DNA from: Thermodesulfobacteriota bacterium
Lineage (GTDB): Bacteria; Desulfobacterota; DSM-4660; Desulfatiglandales; Desulfatiglandaceae
Reading direction: 5' to 3'
Length of the DNA stretch: 15,555 bases
Assembly: GCA_028278625.1 (NCBI GenBank)
Contig: JANQDY010000222.1
Location: forward strand, 1-15,555
The position numbers and the translations under genes are program-made. Numbering within the stretch: position 1 is the first letter of the stretch; every line of letters begins with the position of its first letter. The notes under the pieces are model-generated. The model was not told the origin of the DNA and made no database searches. It saw nothing but the letters and a program-made list of their open reading frames with translations. Positions 12,494-15,555 of the stretch are shown here, piece after piece.

Positions 12494-14038
12494 ATGGATG
12501 ATTTAGAGCGACAGATTCAAGAGAGAATTGACGAAGAAAAAAGGGCCTTGAAGGGCAAAGAACCCACTCCACCGGAGAAAGAGAAAAGGGCCAGGGCAGA
12601 ATTAGAGGATTACGCCATTTATGCGGCTGAGTTGGGAGACGGCATTCTGTTCAGTCTCATACACGAAAACCGTTTTCTCTTTTCCGGGACATCCCAGGAA
12701 TGGTTCATGTTCGCGGGCCACCGGTGGGAACTCGATCTCATGGGCGAGGCCCTGAAGGCGGTTGAAAACGTCGCCGCATGGTACGGCAATCGCGCGGCTG
12801 AAATTGGGAACCTGATAGTAGATTTGGAAAGCAAGAACGCCGATCGGGATAACATAGAGCAGCTCAAGGCCAAACAGCGCCTTTGCGGCAAGAAGGCCCA
12901 AAAGCTCAGAACACAGCGGGGTAGGCAGGCTTGCCTTCATTTCGCCCACACGAATCATGAGAAACCCCTCCAGATCTCGGGGGAATCGCTCGATTTACAC
13001 CCCATGCTTTTGGCATGCAAAAACGGTGTGATCAACCTTGAAACGGGCGAATTAAGGCCAGGCCTGCCGGAAGATTTAATAACACTCGGTAGCCCTACCG
13101 AGTGGCAAGGGTTGGATGCCCCGGCGCCCGTTTTTGAACGAACCATCAATGAAATCTTCGATGATCCGGAGGTATGCGCATTCCTTCAACGATTCTTCGG
13201 ATATTGCTGCACCGGACTTGTCACTGAATCCGCCTTAGTGGTTCTAGAGGGCAGGGGCCGGAACGGCAAGACGCTGTTGGTTGAAACCCTGGCCCATGTT
13301 CTGGGACCCCTGGCGGGCTCTATCCCCTCTGAGATGCTTCTGGATCAGGGCCGTTTCACCAACGCGGATGCCCCGAGCCCGAGCTTAATGTCTTTGCGCG
13401 GTCTCAGATGTGCCTTTGCCTCTGAAGTAGAAGAAAATCGAAGGTTTAGTTCAAGCCGTGTCAAATGGCTATCCGGTTCAGACACCCTGGTGGGCCGCAA
13501 TCCACATGATAGACGTCCCACGAGGTTTACGCCGACCCACAAACTTGTGCTACTCATCAACGATCGCCCGACCGCTCCAATGTCCGATTTCGCATTTTGG
13601 GAGAGAATTCATCTCGTTCCCTTCGCCTTTTCATTCGTGAACCGAGAACCGAAAGCGCCCAACGAAAGGCGGGCCGATCCATACTTGGCTGAAAAACTGA
13701 AAACTGAAGCCCCCGGAATACTGGCCTGGCTGGTTCGCGGTTGTCTTCAATGGCAAAAACAAGGGCTGTCCCCACCTGAGAAGGTCCGCGAAAACACGGA
13801 AGAATACAGGCGTAGTGAAGATCTTTTGGCAGATTTTCTGGAGGAACACTGCGTTATTGATCCGAAAGAGGAAGAATCTTCATCTGCCCTGTACGACAGT
13901 TTCAAGGGGTGGTGGACCGAGAATGTCTCAAAGAAAACGCTGAGCCAAAAAAAGTTCGGCCGTCTTCTGGGCACGAAATTCCAAAGGAAGAAATCAAACA
14001 CTGTCAAATACATTGGGCTACGCCTGATCAAGATATGA
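12494..14038 (+). CDS. P4/D5-type SF3 replicative helicase (514 aa)
   Basis: An ATP-driven helicase of the D5_N / phage-plasmid primase P4 C-terminal family that would unwind the element's origin. The N-terminal 150 residues are charged and coiled, then a D5_N-like segment with LLACKNGVINLETGEL (about 174-189), which is diagnostic. The SF3 core has Walker A GRGRNGKT with K259, an acidic Walker B region around CAFASEVEEN, and sensor motif HKLVLLINDRP. A C-terminal winged-helix-like part follows (about 430-514: FLEEHCVID, LYDSFKGWW, FGRLLGTKFQ). The start ATG has AAGGAG 9 nt upstream, overlapping the primase stop. A perfect 22-bp palindrome lies within the gene at 13083-13104. Primase and helicase form an operon. 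Confidence 0.92.
   Translation: MDDLERQIQERIDEEKRALKGKEPTPPEKEKRARAELEDYAIYAAELGDGILFSLIHENRFLFSGTSQEWFMFAGHRWELDLMGEALKAVENVAAWYGNRAAEIGNLIVDLESKNADRDNIEQLKAKQRLCGKKAQKLRTQRGRQACLHFAHTNHEKPLQISGESLDLHPMLLACKNGVINLETGELRPGLPEDLITLGSPTEWQGLDAPAPVFERTINEIFDDPEVCAFLQRFFGYCCTGLVTESALVVLEGRGRNGKTLLVETLAHVLGPLAGSIPSEMLLDQGRFTNADAPSPSLMSLRGLRCAFASEVEENRRFSSSRVKWLSGSDTLVGRNPHDRRPTRFTPTHKLVLLINDRPTAPMSDFAFWERIHLVPFAFSFVNREPKAPNERRADPYLAEKLKTEAPGILAWLVRGCLQWQKQGLSPPEKVRENTEEYRRSEDLLADFLEEHCVIDPKEEESSSALYDSFKGWWTENVSKKTLSQKKFGRLLGTKFQRKKSNTVKYIGLRLIKI
13083..13104. repeat. perfect inverted repeat inside the helicase gene
   Basis: CACTCGGTAG (13083-13092) and CTACCGAGTG (13095-13104) are perfect reverse complements around CC. 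It codes for part of the TLGSPTEW segment. Its purpose is unknown; it could be a protein-binding site, an mRNA hairpin or chance. Confidence 0.7.
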
Positions 14039-14192
14039 GAAAGGACCTTTGGGGAGGAAACCGGGATGATAAGCAGCTTCCATTTGTTTTACAAAAAAAT
14101 CAATAATTTTAGGTTGTTATCAATTTCCATGGGAGTATGGGAGTATATATTATTATTCTATAGTAAAAAAATAATATATATAATATAGGGTT

Positions 14193-14218
14193 ATATATAG
14201 CTAGACATGGCTATATAT
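14193..14218. repeat. 9-bp inverted repeat in AT-rich tract
   Basis: ATATATAGC (14193-14201) and GCTATATAT (14210-14218) flank an 8-bp centre TAGACATG. It lies inside the TA-rich stretch behind the helicase gene and would extrude easily as a cruciform or serve as an initiator site. Confidence 0.65.
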
Positions 14219-14366
14219 GCCTATATTACGTGCTGGTGGATGACACCGCATACGCCAGAAAAAACGAAGTAAAACTTTTAAAAAAATGGTCCCACCTCCC
14301 ATAATGGGTATAACACATTGAAACAAAAGGATAATAACGCGGGATGAACAAGGGGAGGTATTCGTC

Positions 14367-14414
14367 CCGATCCTCCTTTGAAGAAGTCCCAGGAGGCTTT
14401 CAAGGGAGGATCGG
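14367..14414. repeat. long hairpin, 16-bp arms
   Basis: CCGATCCTCCTTTGAA (14367-14382) pairs with TTCAAGGGAGGATCGG (14399-14414) over 16 positions with one T-G wobble; the loop is 16 nt. No T-run follows on either strand, so it is not an intrinsic terminator. It may be a structured RNA, an origin/cos-like DNA site or an attenuator upstream of the next gene. Confidence 0.7.
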
Positions 14415-14580
14415 CCGGCCGGTTTCACGCGGTTGACACCTCAAGTGCATGAACATCAATCCGGTCGTCCGGCCGTGAGCAGGGCAACCGGACATTGTGC
14501 GCCCCAGGGAGCTTCTGCTTTTGGAGTGTATATTAACCGGCTGCATTTTTGGAAAATCATTTTCAAGGAAAGGAGACATC

Positions 14581-15315
14581 ATGAAAAAAACCTCATCAAG
14601 ACTCACGATTGACGATTTGGAAGCCGAGGGCGCGAAGCTGATGGAGTGTATCAGGAAAGCGGATCTAATGTGGCGCGAGGAAGAAGAAATAAAGCAATCC
14701 AGGGAGATTGCTTCGAAACTGTCACTGAACGATCTTGTCTCCGAATGTGTGAGGCTCCTGAAGTTTAAAACCGACCTGGCGAAGCAATGGGACGTCGTTT
14801 ACGATCGCCACCTTCCTTTTGTTCAACACAATACTCATTCCAAATCCCCGTGCTGGGATGAGACTTCACGGGCGAGCAAGCGCTTTTTCGAAAATTGCCC
14901 GCTCCGTAGGCACGCGCTTAAGGTTTGGATTTTTAACATCAGAAAGCAAGGCCGTGAGGCCCTGAAAGCCGAAATCCAAGCACTCACCAATGAAGCCCTG
15001 GAAACGGAATCTCAGTTGCTCCAGGAATGCCGGGCGGCCATACGGGAAAAGCTGATTCCGCTTGAAGCCGAATGGCTTGTTACGGCCGAATCTCTGAGTG
15101 ATGGCGCCATGCCCCTGGAAGCCGAGGATCGGCGTTTGTTGCAGGTGGAAATAGACCGAAGGCGGCGCGAGGTGAACCCGGAAGAAACAATAGCCGGGCG
15201 TTTAAACGCAGTGAGAGCCCGTTTGGATTCGCTGATGGGTCGAAATTATCTAACGTTCAACCAGATGGTAGACTGTCGGCTCGAAACTGAGGAGGATGAA
15301 AAATGCGGGACATAG
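14581..15315 (+). CDS. coiled-coil protein of unknown function (244 aa)
   Basis: I do not recognise this protein. The start at 14581 is chosen because AAGGAAAGGAG lies just upstream; an earlier ATG at 14497 would add 28 residues without a ribosome site. It is highly charged and helical: helices at about 8-65 (TIDDLEAEGAKLM), a Cys/His/Trp-containing middle (75-125: SPCWDETS, FFENCPLRRHALKVW) and a long coiled coil at about 130-230 (EIQALTNEALETESQLLQE). There is no TM segment or signal peptide. It lies after the origin-like region and overlaps the next small gene by 13 bp, so the two are probably cotranslated. It could be an accessory replication, DNA-binding or host-interaction protein; the sequence does not decide. 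Confidence 0.78.
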   Translation: MKKTSSRLTIDDLEAEGAKLMECIRKADLMWREEEEIKQSREIASKLSLNDLVSECVRLLKFKTDLAKQWDVVYDRHLPFVQHNTHSKSPCWDETSRASKRFFENCPLRRHALKVWIFNIRKQGREALKAEIQALTNEALETESQLLQECRAAIREKLIPLEAEWLVTAESLSDGAMPLEAEDRRLLQVEIDRRRREVNPEETIAGRLNAVRARLDSLMGRNYLTFNQMVDCRLETEEDEKCGT

Positions 15316-15473
15316 AATATCCCACCACCATGGCCGAATGGAGGAAATTTCAGCGGCTGGTTCAGCGGCTTGTTCGTTGTGACAACTGTGCCCATTGGCA
15401 ACCCCATACCCGGCGTAAGCGGTGGACCTGGGGCCAATGTGACATTGATGGCGTTAATAGCCCTACAACGTGA
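15303..15473 (+). CDS. small cysteine-containing protein (56 aa), possible zinc binder
   Basis: A 56-residue protein too short for usual ORF cut-offs. The ATG at 15303 has GAGGAGG 7 nt upstream (15289-15295) and lies within the end of the preceding gene, overlapping it by 13 bp in another frame. The sequence contains a CDNCAHW motif (about 26-32), later His and Trp residues (HTRRKRWTW) and a third Cys in WGQC. The CxxC...H...C pattern suggests a small zinc-binding module, as common in phage accessory proteins. The strong ribosome site and overlap support a real gene; the function is unknown. Confidence 0.65.
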   Translation: MRDIEYPTTMAEWRKFQRLVQRLVRCDNCAHWQPHTRRKRWTWGQCDIDGVNSPTT

Positions 15474-15550
15474 CTTATAAAATTTTTCCTTGCAATATTC
15501 ACATGAAATCGCCATACTACGAAAAATACCTTAAATGTAGGAGGCGAGCC

Positions 15551-15555
15551 ATGTT
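15551..15555 (+). CDS. start of the next element gene (partial)
   Basis: An ATG at 15551 is preceded by AGGAGG (15539-15544) with 6-nt spacing, so a further plus-strand gene probably begins at the window edge. An in-frame ATG at 15503 would give a longer start but lacks a ribosome site. Nothing can be said about the product. Confidence 0.45.

Larger units (their letters stand above)
14039..14580. other. gene-free AT-rich region with structured repeats, candidate replication origin
   Basis: 542 bp with no supported gene, directly after the helicase. It contains a tandem 8-bp repeat (ATGGGAGT at 14129-14136 and 14137-14144), a very AT-rich tract (about 14145-14230), a 9-bp inverted repeat (14193-14218) and a 16-bp-arm hairpin (14367-14414), then a GC-rich stretch with CCGG repeats to about 14480. 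P4-like elements often place an AT-rich, repeat-bearing origin beside the primase/helicase genes, so origin function is a reasonable inference; nothing here proves it. Confidence 0.45.
7872..15555 (+). mobile_element. integrative element (satellite- or P4-like), left end to beyond window
   Basis: From the tRNA-Arg fragment rightward all genes are on the plus strand: tyrosine integrase, ORF6N protein, unknown, AlpA-like HTH, primase, SF3 helicase, coiled-coil protein and a small cysteine protein. This is an integration module plus a self-replication module. There are no visible structural phage genes or conjugation genes, so a phage satellite, a defective prophage or another integrative element are all possible. 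The right boundary is not in the window. The gene direction flips from minus to plus exactly at the att site. Confidence 0.72.

Noticed and set aside
14066..14188. 40-aa hydrophobic ORF after the helicase with a GGAGG upstream
   Set aside because: The sequence runs into the AT-rich tract and is made of Ile/Tyr/Lys codons expected from composition; it could be a tiny membrane peptide, but the evidence is too thin.
14201..14428. 75-aa minus-strand ORF over the hairpin region
   Set aside because: It spans the inverted repeats, runs opposite to all element genes and has no ribosome site.

Overview
The window looks like part of a Desulfobacterota-type (deltaproteobacterial) chromosome carrying the left end of an integrated mobile element. 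The assignment rests on gene style only: a hybrid histidine kinase, a class III cyclase joined to a TolB/FlgO-like domain, and a rhodanese read through two in-frame UGA codons, which implies selenocysteine use. No marker gene proves the taxon.

Positions 1-7860 read as chromosomal backbone, with all confident genes on the minus strand. From right to left these are a TerB-like protein (7665-6484), a multidomain membrane nucleotidyl cyclase with a bactofilin-like beta-repeat section (6116-4080), an exported two-domain rhodanese with UGA codons exactly where the two active-loop cysteines belong (3922-3098), a hybrid sensor histidine kinase whose ATG overlaps the rhodanese stop (3101-663), and a small protein of unknown function (452-156). 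The rhodanese and kinase appear to form a translationally coupled pair. A sulfur- or redox-sensing circuit is an attractive inference but is not shown by the sequence.

At 7872-7919 there is only the 3' part (anticodon loop to CCA) of a minus-strand tRNA-Arg(CCG), followed by that tRNA's own terminator at 7830-7859. Immediately right of it come a strong sigma70-type promoter and a tyrosine integrase gene. I read this as the left attachment site of an element that continues past the right edge, where the intact tRNA-Arg should lie.

Inside the element all genes are on the plus strand: integrase (8114-9280), ORF6N-domain DNA-binding protein (9280-9783), an unrecognised 244-aa protein (9887-10621), a duplicated pyrimidine-rich intergenic repeat, an AlpA/excisionase-like helix-turn-helix protein (10922-11116), a possible 83-aa ORF, a zinc-finger/Toprim primase (11392-12480), a P4/D5-type SF3 helicase (12494-14038), an AT-rich origin-like region with inverted repeats (14039-14580), a coiled-coil protein (14581-15315) and a 56-aa cysteine-containing protein (15303-15473). 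The combination of integrase, small HTH, primase and SF3 helicase resembles a phage-satellite or P4-like integrative element with its own replication module. No capsid, terminase, portal or tail gene is visible in this window.

The most notable items are the double-UGA (probable double selenocysteine) rhodanese coupled to a histidine kinase, the cyclase/TolB-like/bactofilin-like/multi-TM fusion, a perfect 29-bp palindrome inside the ORF6N gene, and a 39-nt repeat shared by the integrase promoter and a distant chromosomal spacer.
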